The notes: generated by a model from the sequence alone, not told the origin. DNA of 64,000 nucleotides from Ilumatobacteraceae bacterium (GCA_025463305.1 JAOBWK010000012.1:15288-79287), one strand, 5' to 3'; shown: positions 1 to 8,784, counted from the stretch's first letter. Translations and numbers: made by a program.

Positions 1-325
1 GCCGGGCGAGAGCCCGGCCATCGATGGCGTCGTCGACTGCGGGCTCGTCGACTTCGACGCCGATTCCGTCGAGCGCGTCCGTGCGTTCATCGCGACGATG
101 CATCAGCTCGCGGCGAGGGCCGAACAGGCGGTGCTCGATGTTCGATTCCGAGCGCTGACGACGGAGATGCCGGATCCGCGGCTCGTCCTCGCCCAGAACG
201 ACGCCCGTCGCCGGCAGGCGCTGCAGGACCTCGACATGGCACGTGCGCTCCAGGCCGCGGTGGAGGAGGTCCAGCGAGCCCATCTCGCCGCGCCGCTCAA
301 CGAGCTCGCAGATCCCCGAGCGTGA
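1..325 (+). CDS. 3' end of an unrecognised protein (5' truncated)
   Basis: An open frame enters from the left edge (first full codon at base 2) and stops at 323-325, giving about 107 residues of a C-terminus. The visible part is alanine-, arginine- and leucine-rich and looks largely helical (for example QALQDLDMARALQAAVEEVQ), possibly coiled coil. I recognise no catalytic motif or family. It converges on the thiamine ABC ATPase gene, and the two 3' ends overlap by 29 bases. The upstream part lies outside the window, so function cannot be assigned. Confidence 0.55.
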   Translation, partial: PGESPAIDGVVDCGLVDFDADSVERVRAFIATMHQLAARAEQAVLDVRFRALTTEMPDPRLVLAQNDARRRQALQDLDMARALQAAVEEVQRAHLAAPLNELADPRA

Positions 326-995
326 GCACGCGCGACGCGATGGTCGCGGCCTCTCCGGCGTCGTGGGTGACGAGGATCGCCGTCGTGTCCGTGGCGCGCA
401 GCAACCGAGCGAGCTCGCCAGCGAGCTGATCGTGCAGGTCGCGGTCGAGGCCCGTCAGCGGCTCGTCGAGCAGCACGATGCGCGGGGAGGGTGCGAGCGT
501 GCGCGCCAGCGCGACCCGCTTGGCCTCGCCGCCCGACAGCTCGCCCACGCGCCGCTCGGCGAAGCCCGGGAGGCCGACGAGGTCGAGCAGCTCGCTGACG
601 CGGACAGCGCGCTCTGCACGCGGACGACGATGCATGCGCAGCCCGAACTCGATGTTCCGACCCACGCTGCGATGCGGGAACAGCTGCTCGTCCTGGAACA
701 CCATGCCGACGCCGCGGCGATGGGTCGGCACATCGTCGACCGCCGCGCCGTCGATCGTCACCGTCCCGGCGTCCTGGCGGAGCAGCCCGGCGATGACGCG
801 GAGCAGCGTGCTCTTGCCCGAGCCCGACGGACCCAGCAGCGCGACGATCTCGCCGGCCTCGACCCGCAAGCTGACGCGGTCGAGCACGACGCGATGGTCG
901 AACGCCACCGTCACCTCGCGGACGTCCACGCGCGCCACGCCGGGCATCGATCCGGTCATCGGCGGTTCGATGTCGCCGCTCGACGGGTCAACCAC
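297..995 (-). CDS. thiQ: Thiamine ABC transporter ATP-binding protein
   Basis: This is the ATPase subunit of a type I ABC importer, 232 residues. Walker A (GPSGSGKS) is at about residues 55-62, the Q-loop near 101, the signature LSGGE at about 153-157, Walker B (IVLLDEP) at 173-179 and the H-loop at H211. It is the last gene of a minus-strand operon and overlaps the permease by 8 bases. The substrate is assigned from context: the operon starts with a TPP riboswitch and thiamine pyrophosphokinase. From sequence alone it could also pass as a ferric-iron or spermidine-type ATPase. The first 15-20 residues look non-conserved, so a downstream start is possible. Confidence 0.85.
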   Translation of the reverse strand: MVDPSSGDIEPPMTGSMPGVARVDVREVTVAFDHRVVLDRVSLRVEAGEIVALLGPSGSGKSTLLRVIAGLLRQDAGTVTIDGAAVDDVPTHRRGVGMVFQDEQLFPHRSVGRNIEFGLRMHRRPRAERAVRVSELLDLVGLPGFAERRVGELSGGEAKRVALARTLAPSPRIVLLDEPLTGLDRDLHDQLAGELARLLRATDTTAILVTHDAGEAATIASRVLTLGDLRAR

Positions 996-2676
996 GGCGA
1001 CGACCCAGTCCGCGCAGCGCCTCGAACGCGCCGATCACCAGGAACGTCAGCATTGCCAGCACCGTGGCCAGCACGTAGCCCTGGGCGTGCAGCGCCGCAG
1101 TGGGCCGCCCGAGCAGCTGCTCGATCGCGATCGGGAGGGTGGCCCGACCCGCCCGGGTGAGGAACGTGGTCGCGCCGAACTCGCCCAGCGAGATCGCCGC
1201 GGCGAAACCGGCACCCGTCAGCAACGCCGGCGCCATCAGCCGCACGTCGATCTCACGCCACGCTCGCAACGGCGGTGCGCCCAACGTGGCCGCGGCGTCG
1301 CGCAGCCGTGGATCGACTGATCGCAACGTCGGCAGCACGACGCGCACGACGAACGGGGTCGCGACCAGCGCGTGGCCGAGCGGGATGAGCAGCGGCGCAG
1401 CCCGCCAGTCGAGCGGCGCCACCGCGAAGGCGACGATCAGCCCGAAGCCGATCGTGACCGCGCTGGTGCCGAGCGGCAGCATCACGCCCGTGTCGAGGGC
1501 CCGACCGAACCGGTTGGTCCGCCGCCCACGACCGGAGGCGGCGATCGCGAGCGAGACGCATCCGCCGATCACGACGCTGATCAGCGTGGCGATCACCGCG
1601 AAGCGCAACGATGTGTACAGCGATCCCAGCGGATCGAGCGAGGCGCCGGCGGTCGGCCGCCCGGCGGTTGCCTGCTGGCCTCCGAACACGGCCCGCCACG
1701 CGGCGAGCGAGTGGCCACCGTCGCTGGTGCGCGTGCTGCGCTCGACCAGCGCGCCGAGCGGCGCCGCGATCGCAGCCACCATCGCGACGATGCACAGCCC
1801 GACGAGCAGGCGTTCGCGCCGGTGCCGCAGCCGGCGCCGGTTCTCGATTGGCCGGAGCCCGATGGTGCTGCGGTGCCGGGCCTGGATGCGCGTGAACCAG
1901 GCGACGGCGATGCCGAGCACGAGCAGCTGGGCGAGTGACACGATGGCCGCGACACCGACATCGCCGAAGCGGGTCGCGCGCTGCCAGATCTCGACCTCGA
2001 GGGTCGGGTGCGCCGGGCCCCCGAGGATCCGCACGACGCCGAACGACGTGAACGTGAACAGGAACACGACGCTGGCAGACGCCTCGATCGCCGGTGCCAG
2101 CAGCGGCAACGTCACCTCGCGCATCGCCCGCCACGGCCCGGCGCCGAGCGTGCGCGCGGCGGCATTCAGATCGGTGGGCAGCTCACTCCAGAGCCCACCG
2201 ACGCCGCGCACCACCACGGCCACGTTGAAGAACACGTGGGCGATGAGGATCGCGAGCACGCTCTGGTCGAGTGAGCGGGGGAGCAGCGCGAGGAACGCTG
2301 CGCCGACGACGACGGTGGGCAGCACGAACGGCACGGTGACGAGCGCGGTGAGCCAGCGCCGGCCGACGAACTCGTGACGCGCCAGCACCCAGGCGGGCAC
2401 CAGGCCGATGACGATGGTTGCGGCGGTGCTGAGCGTCGCCTGCCACGCGGTGAACCAGAGGATGCGGCGCAGCGAGCGGTCGTGCACGACCTCGTGCCAC
2501 GCCTCCGCCGTCACCGCACGGTGCGCGAGCGCGATGACGGGCCAGGCGTAGAACAACCCGATGAACACGATGGCCGGCGCGGCGAGCGCGCCGATCACCC
2601 ATCGCGGCAGCCGGTTGCCGCGCGGTTCGTGCCCGAGCCGCTCCTGCGGCGGCGTGTGCGGGACGGTCGTCGTCAC
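988..2676 (-). CDS. thiP: Thiamine ABC transporter permease, two fused permease domains
   Basis: This 562-residue integral membrane protein has two homologous permease halves in one chain, as in ThiP and FbpB families. Each half carries an EAA-type cytoplasmic loop that contacts the ATPase: one around AARTLGAGPWRAMREVTLPL and one around AAATLGAPPLRAWREIDVRL. About 12 hydrophobic segments are visible. The start overlaps the stop of the binding-protein gene by 4 bases (ATGA), showing tight translational coupling. The length is close to that usual for ThiP (about 530). Thiamine specificity is inferred from the riboswitch and kinase in the same operon. Confidence 0.85.
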   Translation of the reverse strand: MTTTVPHTPPQERLGHEPRGNRLPRWVIGALAAPAIVFIGLFYAWPVIALAHRAVTAEAWHEVVHDRSLRRILWFTAWQATLSTAATIVIGLVPAWVLARHEFVGRRWLTALVTVPFVLPTVVVGAAFLALLPRSLDQSVLAILIAHVFFNVAVVVRGVGGLWSELPTDLNAAARTLGAGPWRAMREVTLPLLAPAIEASASVVFLFTFTSFGVVRILGGPAHPTLEVEIWQRATRFGDVGVAAIVSLAQLLVLGIAVAWFTRIQARHRSTIGLRPIENRRRLRHRRERLLVGLCIVAMVAAIAAPLGALVERSTRTSDGGHSLAAWRAVFGGQQATAGRPTAGASLDPLGSLYTSLRFAVIATLISVVIGGCVSLAIAASGRGRRTNRFGRALDTGVMLPLGTSAVTIGFGLIVAFAVAPLDWRAAPLLIPLGHALVATPFVVRVVLPTLRSVDPRLRDAAATLGAPPLRAWREIDVRLMAPALLTGAGFAAAISLGEFGATTFLTRAGRATLPIAIEQLLGRPTAALHAQGYVLATVLAMLTFLVIGAFEALRGLGRRRG

Positions 2677-3827
2677 CGGATGGTGATGTCCGTCCAGGTC
2701 GCGATCCAGTCCTTCGAGTGGGCCTCGATGTCGGCCGGGCTGACGGTGGGCGAACCGGTCGGCCGCACGGCGTACTTGGTGAACTCGTCCGGAACGGCCG
2801 CGTCGGTGCGCGCCGGGTAGACGAAGAGCGTCAGTGGCAGCGTCTCCTGGAACTCCTTCGAGATCAGGAAGTCGATCAGCTTGCCGGCGTCAGCCGCGTG
2901 CTTCGTGCCGCGCAGGATGCCCGCGAACTCGACCTGGTGGAAGCAGCTCGCCCCCATCACGCCGGTGGGCGCGGTGGTGGGCTTCGGGTCGCCGTAGATC
3001 ACCTCGGCCGGCGGGCTGGATCCGTAGCTCACCACGAGCGGACGCGGGCCCTTGCCGGTCGACCCGGAGAAGTCCTCGTCGTACGCCTCGTCCCAGCCGT
3101 CGACGACCTTGACGCCGTTGGCGCGCAGGTCCTTCCAGTACTGCTGCCAGCCGTCGGTGCCGAAGCGGGCGACGGTGGCGAGGAGGAACGCGAGCCCGGT
3201 CGAGCTGGTGGCCGGGTTCTCGGTGACGAGGAGGTCCTTGTACTTCGGGTCGGTGAGGTCCTGCAGCGTCTTCGGCACGTCGAGGTGATGGTCCTGCAGC
3301 CAGCCGATGTCGTAGTTCACGCACACATCGCCCTCGTCGACGGGCGTGGCCTCGTGGCCGGGGATCAGCGCAGTGGCATCCGTGGCGAGCGCCGACAGGT
3401 CGGGCGAGGTGTACGGCTCGTAGACCTTCGATGCGAGGGCACGCGACAGCAGGGTGTTGTCGACGCCCCACATGACGTCGCCCTCGGGGTTGCCGGCGGT
3501 GAGCGCGGCCTTGGAGAGCATCGCCCCGGCGTCGCCGGCCGTGACGATCTTGACGTGCAGGCCGGTGGCCGCGGTGAAGCTGTCGAACGACTTCGGATCC
3601 ACTGTGAACGAGTCGTAGGCGACGATCGTCAACGTCGTGCCGGATGCCGGCACGCCCGACGGCGGGGTCGTCGAACCGCTCGACGTCGCGGCTGTCGTCG
3701 CGGCGGTCGTGGTGGCGCTCGACGTGCTGTCGCTCGAGCAGGCGGCGATGCCGAGCGACGACGCCAGCGCGAGCGCGAGCATCGATCGGCGGCTGATGCC
3801 AGTGGTCCGGCTGATCGGGGTTCTCAT
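2673..3827 (-). CDS. thiB: Thiamine-binding lipoprotein of the ABC importer
   Basis: This is a 384-residue extracellular solute-binding lipoprotein. It has a basic N-terminus, a hydrophobic segment and a lipobox ending in IAAC, then a Ser/Thr-rich linker before the binding domain (starting near LTIVAYDSF). The domain resembles the ThiB/iron-binding class of periplasmic proteins. The frame stays open upstream of 3827, but the ATG at 3827 overlaps the kinase stop (ATGA) and places the signal peptide correctly, so I chose it. It delivers substrate to the ThiP/ThiQ-type subunits encoded downstream. Confidence 0.87.
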   Translation of the reverse strand: MRTPISRTTGISRRSMLALALASSLGIAACSSDSTSSATTTAATTAATSSGSTTPPSGVPASGTTLTIVAYDSFTVDPKSFDSFTAATGLHVKIVTAGDAGAMLSKAALTAGNPEGDVMWGVDNTLLSRALASKVYEPYTSPDLSALATDATALIPGHEATPVDEGDVCVNYDIGWLQDHHLDVPKTLQDLTDPKYKDLLVTENPATSSTGLAFLLATVARFGTDGWQQYWKDLRANGVKVVDGWDEAYDEDFSGSTGKGPRPLVVSYGSSPPAEVIYGDPKPTTAPTGVMGASCFHQVEFAGILRGTKHAADAGKLIDFLISKEFQETLPLTLFVYPARTDAAVPDEFTKYAVRPTGSPTVSPADIEAHSKDWIATWTDITIR

Positions 3828-4495
3828 GTGATGGCTCCTGGTGCGGGCTGGAGGAAGTACGGGACGACGAGGGTGAGCACGCCCGAGCCGACGGACAGGC
3901 GGACGGTGTCGGTGGCGACGTTGCTGACGCCGAGGCTGGATCCGGGTTCGATGTCGGCGTCGGCGAGCGGCCACTGCGCGCCGGCGAGCGTCACTCGCGA
4001 GCACTCCCCGTGGAGGGCGAGGAGCGAGAACGTCTGGCCGATCGCGATGTCGGGCTCCCAGTAGCCCGGGGCGTGGAGGACGTGCACCATCGCGGTGCCC
4101 CAGATCGCGCGCACCGCCCTGCAGTCGCCGAGCGACGGATGGCCGAGCGCGGTCAGTGCGCTGATCGAGTGATCGAGACGGTCGCCGCCGCCACCCACGA
4201 GCAACACGTGGTGGAGCTGGCGGGCCCACGCTGCGCCGAGCGCGATCTGGGTGTCGGTGAGGTCCTTGTCGGTCGGGTAGACGTCGAACGGGATGGCCCG
4301 CTCTCGGGCCCAGGCGACACCCGCTGCGCTGACGGAGTCGAGGTCGCCCACGACGAGATCGGGGACGATGCCCGCTGCGATGGCGTGATCGAGTCCGGAG
4401 TCGGCCGCGATGACGAACCGCTCCGTCGGCAGGTGCGCGGCAACGCCCGTCGCCAACGGCGATCCACCAGTGATGATCACGGCCCAGTGCGGCAC
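3824..4495 (-). CDS. thiN: Thiamine pyrophosphokinase
   Basis: The enzyme transfers pyrophosphate from ATP to thiamine, making thiamine pyrophosphate in the cytoplasm. The chain is 223 residues from the chosen GTG. Family motifs are clear: ADSGLDHA near residue 31, VVGDLDS near 48-54, KDLTDTQIAL in the middle, and GGGGDRLDHS. An in-frame ATG at 4519 lies inside the riboswitch core (the TAATGCCAGCG segment), so it cannot be the true start; the GTG at 4495 (VPHWAVI) fits better. It is the first gene of the riboswitch-controlled operon, followed by the importer genes, so imported thiamine is trapped as TPP. Confidence 0.9.
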   Translation of the reverse strand: MPHWAVIITGGSPLATGVAAHLPTERFVIAADSGLDHAIAAGIVPDLVVGDLDSVSAAGVAWARERAIPFDVYPTDKDLTDTQIALGAAWARQLHHVLLVGGGGDRLDHSISALTALGHPSLGDCRAVRAIWGTAMVHVLHAPGYWEPDIAIGQTFSLLALHGECSRVTLAGAQWPLADADIEPGSSLGVSNVATDTVRLSVGSGVLTLVVPYFLQPAPGAIT

Positions 4496-4502
4496 GATTC
4501 CC

Positions 4503-4593
4503 GTTCCCTCCGCTGGCATTACCCAGATCAGGTTGAAGGGTCGGCGCCGGCGGGCGCCCTCTCAGCCCGCCGTACCTGCGAGCTCCCCGTGAG
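4503..4593 (-). promoter_or_regulatory. TPP (thiamine pyrophosphate) riboswitch
   Basis: Read on the minus strand, this segment has the hallmark THI-element blocks: CGGGGAGC, then GGCTGAGAGGG, a GC-rich P3 arm, ACCTGATCTGGGTAATGCCAGCG and AGGGAA. It sits between the stop of the EamA gene (4600) and the kinase GTG (4495). Binding of TPP is expected to shut down the thiamine salvage operon. The P1 closing helix is not obvious. A CACG segment at the 5' end could pair with CGTG that includes the GTG start codon, which would suggest translational control; that pairing is inference. Confidence 0.95.
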
Positions 4594-4599
4594 TTGTGC

Positions 4600-5529
4600 T
4601 CACACCGTAGCGCCGGTGCCCTCGATTGTCTCCACGACTTCTTCGGCCGCGTCCATCGGGGCGCGACCGCGCTGGTTGAGGAGCACGAAGCCGAGCAGCC
4701 CGGCCAGCACCAGCACCATCCCGGCGATCTGCAGGCCGTGCAGGGTCTCGTCGAGCAGGATGAACGACCACAGCGCGGCGAGCGCCGGTTGGGCGATCTG
4801 GGCGATGCCGATGGTGCCGATCGGGATCGTCGCCTGGGCCAGCACCATCAGGCCGTGGGCCACCACGCCGGTCATCATCGTGAGCAGCACGATGTACAGC
4901 CAGCCGTGCATGGTGATCGACACGATGTGGCCGTGGAGGAGCGCGAGCGGCAGCACGGCGAGGGTCGCCGTCGGCGTCATCGCCGCCATGTAGTCGGCGA
5001 CGTCCATCTCGCCGCGCACGTGACGGGTGCCGGAGATGTACCCCGACCAACAGGCGAGCGCGATCACGCCGAACAGGCAGCCGCGCAGCGACGCGTCGCC
5101 GTTGGCCGGTGCCCCGAACAGCACCATCGCCACGCCACCCAGCGCGAACAGGGCGAAGAACAGCGCCCGCGGGTTGAGCCGCTCGCCGAAGAACTTGGCA
5201 CCGATCGGCACGACGATGAACGGCGTCATCGCGCCGATCATCTCGGCGTTGGCCACCGTGTTGTGGGTGGCGCCGAGGTAGAAGAACGCGATGTCGAGCC
5301 CGAAGAACACGCCGGGCAGCGCGGCGCGGCGGATGTTGCGCCAGCTCGGTCGGCCACCGCGGGCGAGCACGAGGCCGTTCCAGACCAACGCGGTGATGAC
5401 CATCCGCCAGAACGCGACGAGCTCGGCGGCCGTGTCGGCGCGCTTCACGAGCGTGGAGGCGAACGAGAAGATGACGATGGTGACGGCGACGGTCAGCGCG
5501 CCGGTGACCATCGACCGCCGCGAGCTCAC
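4600..5529 (-). CDS. EamA/DMT-family membrane transporter
   Basis: This 309-residue protein has about ten hydrophobic helices arranged as two EamA repeats, the drug/metabolite transporter fold. The substrate cannot be read from sequence. It starts with GTG at 5529, and that codon overlaps the stop of the upstream cation transporter gene (GTGA). Its stop lies only a few bases before the TPP riboswitch, so the thiamine operon promoter must lie inside this gene, or the riboswitch acts within a longer transcript. A role in thiamine or precursor export or uptake is possible but unsupported. Confidence 0.85.
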   Translation of the reverse strand: MSSRRSMVTGALTVAVTIVIFSFASTLVKRADTAAELVAFWRMVITALVWNGLVLARGGRPSWRNIRRAALPGVFFGLDIAFFYLGATHNTVANAEMIGAMTPFIVVPIGAKFFGERLNPRALFFALFALGGVAMVLFGAPANGDASLRGCLFGVIALACWSGYISGTRHVRGEMDVADYMAAMTPTATLAVLPLALLHGHIVSITMHGWLYIVLLTMMTGVVAHGLMVLAQATIPIGTIGIAQIAQPALAALWSFILLDETLHGLQIAGMVLVLAGLLGFVLLNQRGRAPMDAAEEVVETIEGTGATV

Positions 5530-6443
5530 ACCGTCTCGCGGTAGAGGTCGGGCTCGATGTAGATCAGATCGACGGTGGGCACCGCTGCTCGCACCGCGGC
5601 CTCGGCCGCATCGACGGCGACGGCGAGCTCGGCGACGGTGAGGTCCGGCGCGAAGCCCAGCTTGGCGGCCACCAGCAGCTCCTCCGGCCCGAAGTAGATC
5701 GTGCGGAGGTGGATGATGCGCTCGACCCGATCGGCCGACGTGAGCGCGGCGGCGATGGCGTCCTGATCGGTCTGCGACGCCGACTCGCCGATCAGCAGCG
5801 CCTTCATCCGCACCGCCAGGATGCAGGCGATGATCACGAGGAGGATGCCGATGGCCACCGAGCCGACGGCGTCCCAGCGCGGGTTGCCGGTGAAGTGCGT
5901 CATCAGCAGACCGAACAGCGCGAACAGCAGGCCGATCTCGGCGCCGACGTCTTCGAGGAGCACGATCGGTAGCTCCGGCTGCTTGGCCGTGCGCACGAAG
6001 GTCCAGTACGACATGTCCGCCGGCTTGATGTGCCGGACCTCCTTGACGGCGGTCGTCAGCGAGAACGATTCGAGCGCGACCGCGGCGAGGAGGATGCCGA
6101 TCGCCACGCCGATGCTGTCGGCTTCGTGCGGATGGGCGAGCTTCTGGATGCCCTCGTAGAGCGCGAACAGCCCGCCCATGCTGAACAGCACGAGGGCCAC
6201 CACGAACGCCCAGAAGTAGCGCTCGTTGCCGAATCCGAACTGGTGTCGTTCCGTCGGGCGCTGCCGGGCGCGCTTGCCGCCGAGCATGAGCAGGGCCTGG
6301 TTGCCGGTGTCGGCGAGCGAGTGCGCGGCCTCGGCGAGGAGCCCGGCCGAACCGGTGATCAGGAAGCCGACGAACTTCGAGAGAGCGATGCCGAGGTTGG
6401 CGAAGAACGCGGCGATGATCGCCTTCCGGCTGCCCTCTTGCAT
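5526..6443 (-). CDS. Cation diffusion facilitator family transporter
   Basis: This is a proton-coupled divalent metal (Zn/Mn/Fe type) exporter of 305 residues from the ATG at 6443. Six membrane helices are followed by a cytoplasmic C-terminal domain. The metal-site motif EAAHSLADTGNQ is present in helix 2 and LLEDVGAEIG in helix 5; the ED motif instead of HxxxD resembles the SLC30A9-like branch. The frame continues upstream to 6560, but that extension is proline/arginine-rich and overlaps the divergent SDR gene, so I rejected it. It forms a two-gene unit with the EamA transporter. Confidence 0.87.
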   Translation of the reverse strand: MQEGSRKAIIAAFFANLGIALSKFVGFLITGSAGLLAEAAHSLADTGNQALLMLGGKRARQRPTERHQFGFGNERYFWAFVVALVLFSMGGLFALYEGIQKLAHPHEADSIGVAIGILLAAVALESFSLTTAVKEVRHIKPADMSYWTFVRTAKQPELPIVLLEDVGAEIGLLFALFGLLMTHFTGNPRWDAVGSVAIGILLVIIACILAVRMKALLIGESASQTDQDAIAAALTSADRVERIIHLRTIYFGPEELLVAAKLGFAPDLTVAELAVAVDAAEAAVRAAVPTVDLIYIEPDLYRETV

Positions 6444-6495
6444 CTGGCTAGGTTGGCATACGAGGCGTCGGCGCACGTCATGTGGGGGTGGAACG

Positions 6496-7269
6496 ATGGG
6501 GCAACTCGAGGGGCGCGTCGCGCTGGTGACCGGCGGTGGCCGGGGCATCGGCCGGTCCATCTGCGAGCTGCTCGCCGCCCAGGGCGCCGCTGTCGCGGTG
6601 AACTACCGACGCGACCACGACGCGGCAGCCGACACGGTCTCGATGATCACCGAGGCGGGTGGCCGGGCCGTTGCCTACGCGGCGTCGGTCGACGACGCTG
6701 ATGCCGATGCGGCGATGGTCGCTGCGGTCACGTCCGACCTCGGACCGGTCGACCTGCTCGTGCTCAACGCGGGCATCGCATCACGCGGCCTGGCCGTCGC
6801 TGACACCGATCCGGCGGAGATCGTGCGGGTGATGGCCACCCACGCGTTCAGCGCCCACCACGTCTCGCGCCTGGTGCTCCCCTCGATGCGCGAGCAGGCG
6901 CGTGGCGACATCGTGATGATCTCGTCCGTCGCGACCTCGATGATGGCGGCCTACGGCGCGCCGTACAAAATGGCCAAGGCGGCGCTCGAGGCGCTGGCGA
7001 GCACGCTCGCCAAGGAGGAGCAGCGTCACGGCATCCACGTCAACGTCGTCGCGCCAGGGCTCGTCGAGACCGACATGGGTGTGCGGATGGCTCGGGCGAT
7101 GACCGGCAAGCGCGAGCTCGACGACCTGCGTTCGCTCGACGCTGGATCCCCGTTCGGCCGGGTCTGCCAGCCGATCGACGTCGCCAACGTCGTGCTCTGG
7201 CTGTGCAGCGAGGGTGCCGGCTACGTGACCGGGCAGCGGATCGAGTGCGACGGCGGCGGGTCGCGCTGA
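6496..7269 (+). CDS. Short-chain dehydrogenase/reductase (FabG-like)
   Basis: This is a classical SDR oxidoreductase of 257 residues, NAD(P)-dependent. It has the Rossmann glycine motif TGGGRGIG near residues 12-19, the NAG motif (VLNAGIAS), a catalytic Ser in MISSVA and YxxxK as YKMAK, and the IECDGGG end typical of FabG-type 3-oxoacyl reductases. The substrate is unknown. The start is the ATG after GTGGAACG; an upstream open frame (from 6226) is antisense to the divergent cation transporter and was rejected. Confidence 0.88.
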   Translation: MGQLEGRVALVTGGGRGIGRSICELLAAQGAAVAVNYRRDHDAAADTVSMITEAGGRAVAYAASVDDADADAAMVAAVTSDLGPVDLLVLNAGIASRGLAVADTDPAEIVRVMATHAFSAHHVSRLVLPSMREQARGDIVMISSVATSMMAAYGAPYKMAKAALEALASTLAKEEQRHGIHVNVVAPGLVETDMGVRMARAMTGKRELDDLRSLDAGSPFGRVCQPIDVANVVLWLCSEGAGYVTGQRIECDGGGSR

Positions 7270-7295
7270 TGCGACCGCGCCCGGGCATGCGGCGA

Positions 7296-7301
7296 TAACG
7301 T
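7296..7301 (+). promoter_or_regulatory. Putative -10 element for nfuA (leaderless)
   Basis: TAACGT ends 7 bases before the GTG start at 7309, the spacing expected when transcription starts at the start codon. No Shine-Dalgarno sequence is visible between them. The -35 region is not clear. Confidence 0.5.
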
Positions 7302-7308
7302 TTTCGGC

Positions 7309-7932
7309 GTGAGCCCACTGTCTGCGCCGGCCGAGACCGACACCATCATCTCCATCACCGCTGCAGCGCATGAGCAGATCATCACGATGCGCGACGACGA
7401 GCCCGAGACCGATCGCCTCGGCCTGCGGCTCGAGATCGTCAGCGATCCGGGTGAGGAGTTCCGCTACGACCTCTCGTTCGAGATCACCACGAAGGCCGCG
7501 TTCAGCGACCAGGTGCGCACCCACGACGGGCTGAAGGTCATCGTCCCGGCGAAGGACATCGATCTGCTCACCGGCGCCACGCTCGACTTCACCGCCTCAC
7601 AGGGCCTCGTCATCCGCAACCCGAACAAGCCGCTCGCGCCCTCGATCGAGGGCCTCGTCCGCGACGACGAGCTGTCGGCCGAGGTCGAGGCCATCGTCGC
7701 TGCCGAGGTCAACCCGGCGCTCGCCGCGCACGGTGGGTTCGTCACCTACGTCGGCCACGACACCGAGGGCACCGCGTACATGACCATGGGCGGCGGCTGC
7801 CACGGCTGCTCGATGAGCCGCCAGACGATGCTCGAGGGCGTGCAGACGATGCTGGTCGATCAGGTCGTCGGCATCGACCGCGTCCGCGACCTCACCGACC
7901 ACGCCACGGGCGAGTCACCCTTCTACCACTGA
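7309..7932 (+). CDS. nfuA: NfuA-type Fe-S cluster carrier protein
   Basis: This 207-residue protein has two domains: an N-terminal HesB/IscA-like (degenerate A-type) domain to about residue 105, and a C-terminal NifU-like domain with the CxxC motif GGGCHGCSMS. The pair defines NfuA, which receives [4Fe-4S] clusters and hands them to apo-enzymes. Cysteines are absent from the N-terminal domain, as is usual in NfuA. It starts with GTG and is probably leaderless. Downstream Fe-S enzymes in this window include MoaA. Confidence 0.9.
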   Translation: MSPLSAPAETDTIISITAAAHEQIITMRDDEPETDRLGLRLEIVSDPGEEFRYDLSFEITTKAAFSDQVRTHDGLKVIVPAKDIDLLTGATLDFTASQGLVIRNPNKPLAPSIEGLVRDDELSAEVEAIVAAEVNPALAAHGGFVTYVGHDTEGTAYMTMGGGCHGCSMSRQTMLEGVQTMLVDQVVGIDRVRDLTDHATGESPFYH

Positions 7933-7940
7933 GGTCGTCC

Positions 7941-7955
7941 CGGCCGCATCGGCCG
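7941..7955. terminator. Small hairpin between convergent genes
   Basis: CGGCCG-CAT-CGGCCG forms a 6-bp stem with a 3-base loop in the 41-base gap between the convergent nfuA and MDMPI-family genes. There is no T-tract, so a termination role is only plausible. Confidence 0.25.
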
Positions 7956-7973
7956 ATCGATCACGGGCAACGG

Positions 7974-8729
7974 TCAGTTCCAGCTGATCCGGATCGTGTC
8001 CTGGAAGAGGTCGAGCACCGATGGGTCGCCCGAGACGGTGAGCGATCCGGCGCCGAGGCGGTTCCAGAGGGCGAGGTGGACGTCGTTGGCGGTGCCGCGC
8101 ACGATGCACTCGGCATCGACGCGCGTGCGCAGCGTGACGACGGGATCCGGGCCCACGGTGAGGTGCCATGCTTCCGGGCGATCGGTCAGCTGCACGGCGA
8201 GGGTGCGCACCGTCGGCGAGCGGAGCGTCATGTGCTTGCGCGGCACGAACCCGGTGAGCATCTCGTCGATGCCGTCCGTGGCCGTCACCGGATCGAACGG
8301 AGTGAGCGTCCCGGCGGCCGACTCGGCGTCGACGCGGTGCATGCCGGTCTCGTGGGCCTGACGCCGCGCCCAGAACAGCGGTGGCGACGCCGGTGGGTCG
8401 GTGAGGAACATGAAGGCGCCGAGGTCGTCGGGTGCCGATCGGAGCGCGGCGACCAGCGCTGCCGATCCGTCCGCGAACCAGGCCAGCAACCCGCTGTCGT
8501 CCGGCAGCGGGCCGAGTGTGTCGTCCGGGACCGCTGACGGCTTGGGAATGGCGCCGGCGACAACGGCAGTGGCCCACCGATGCACCTCGCCCTGGTGCAG
8601 CACGAGGTCGCGAACGGTCCATTCGGGACACGTCGGGACACGGGCTCCTGGGCCGGCAGCCGCCGCTGCGGCGGCGAGGCGGTTGGTCTCGGTCTCGATC
8701 GTCGACAGGTACGCAGCACGGTCCAGCAC
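7974..8729 (-). CDS. Maleylpyruvate isomerase-family (MDMPI/DinB-like) protein
   Basis: This is a 251-residue member of the mycothiol-dependent maleylpyruvate isomerase superfamily. The N-terminal MDMPI_N four-helix domain is recognisable from VPTCPEWTVRDLVLHQGEVHRW, where the histidines normally hold a metal; a small C-terminal alpha/beta domain follows (LTDRPEAWHLTVGPDP). Family members are mycothiol-dependent isomerases, transferases or uncharacterised proteins, so the reaction here is unknown. It converges on nfuA. Confidence 0.8.
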   Translation of the reverse strand: MLDRAAYLSTIETETNRLAAAAAAAGPGARVPTCPEWTVRDLVLHQGEVHRWATAVVAGAIPKPSAVPDDTLGPLPDDSGLLAWFADGSAALVAALRSAPDDLGAFMFLTDPPASPPLFWARRQAHETGMHRVDAESAAGTLTPFDPVTATDGIDEMLTGFVPRKHMTLRSPTVRTLAVQLTDRPEAWHLTVGPDPVVTLRTRVDAECIVRGTANDVHLALWNRLGAGSLTVSGDPSVLDLFQDTIRISWN

Positions 8730-8784
8730 GATCCGGACATTACGCCGCCGCCTCGTCGACCGATGGACCGATTTGAGCGCCGGG

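Noticed and set aside
4493..4519. ATG at 4519 as start of thiamine pyrophosphokinase
   Set aside because: It lies inside the conserved riboswitch core; the GTG at 4495 fits the protein start better.
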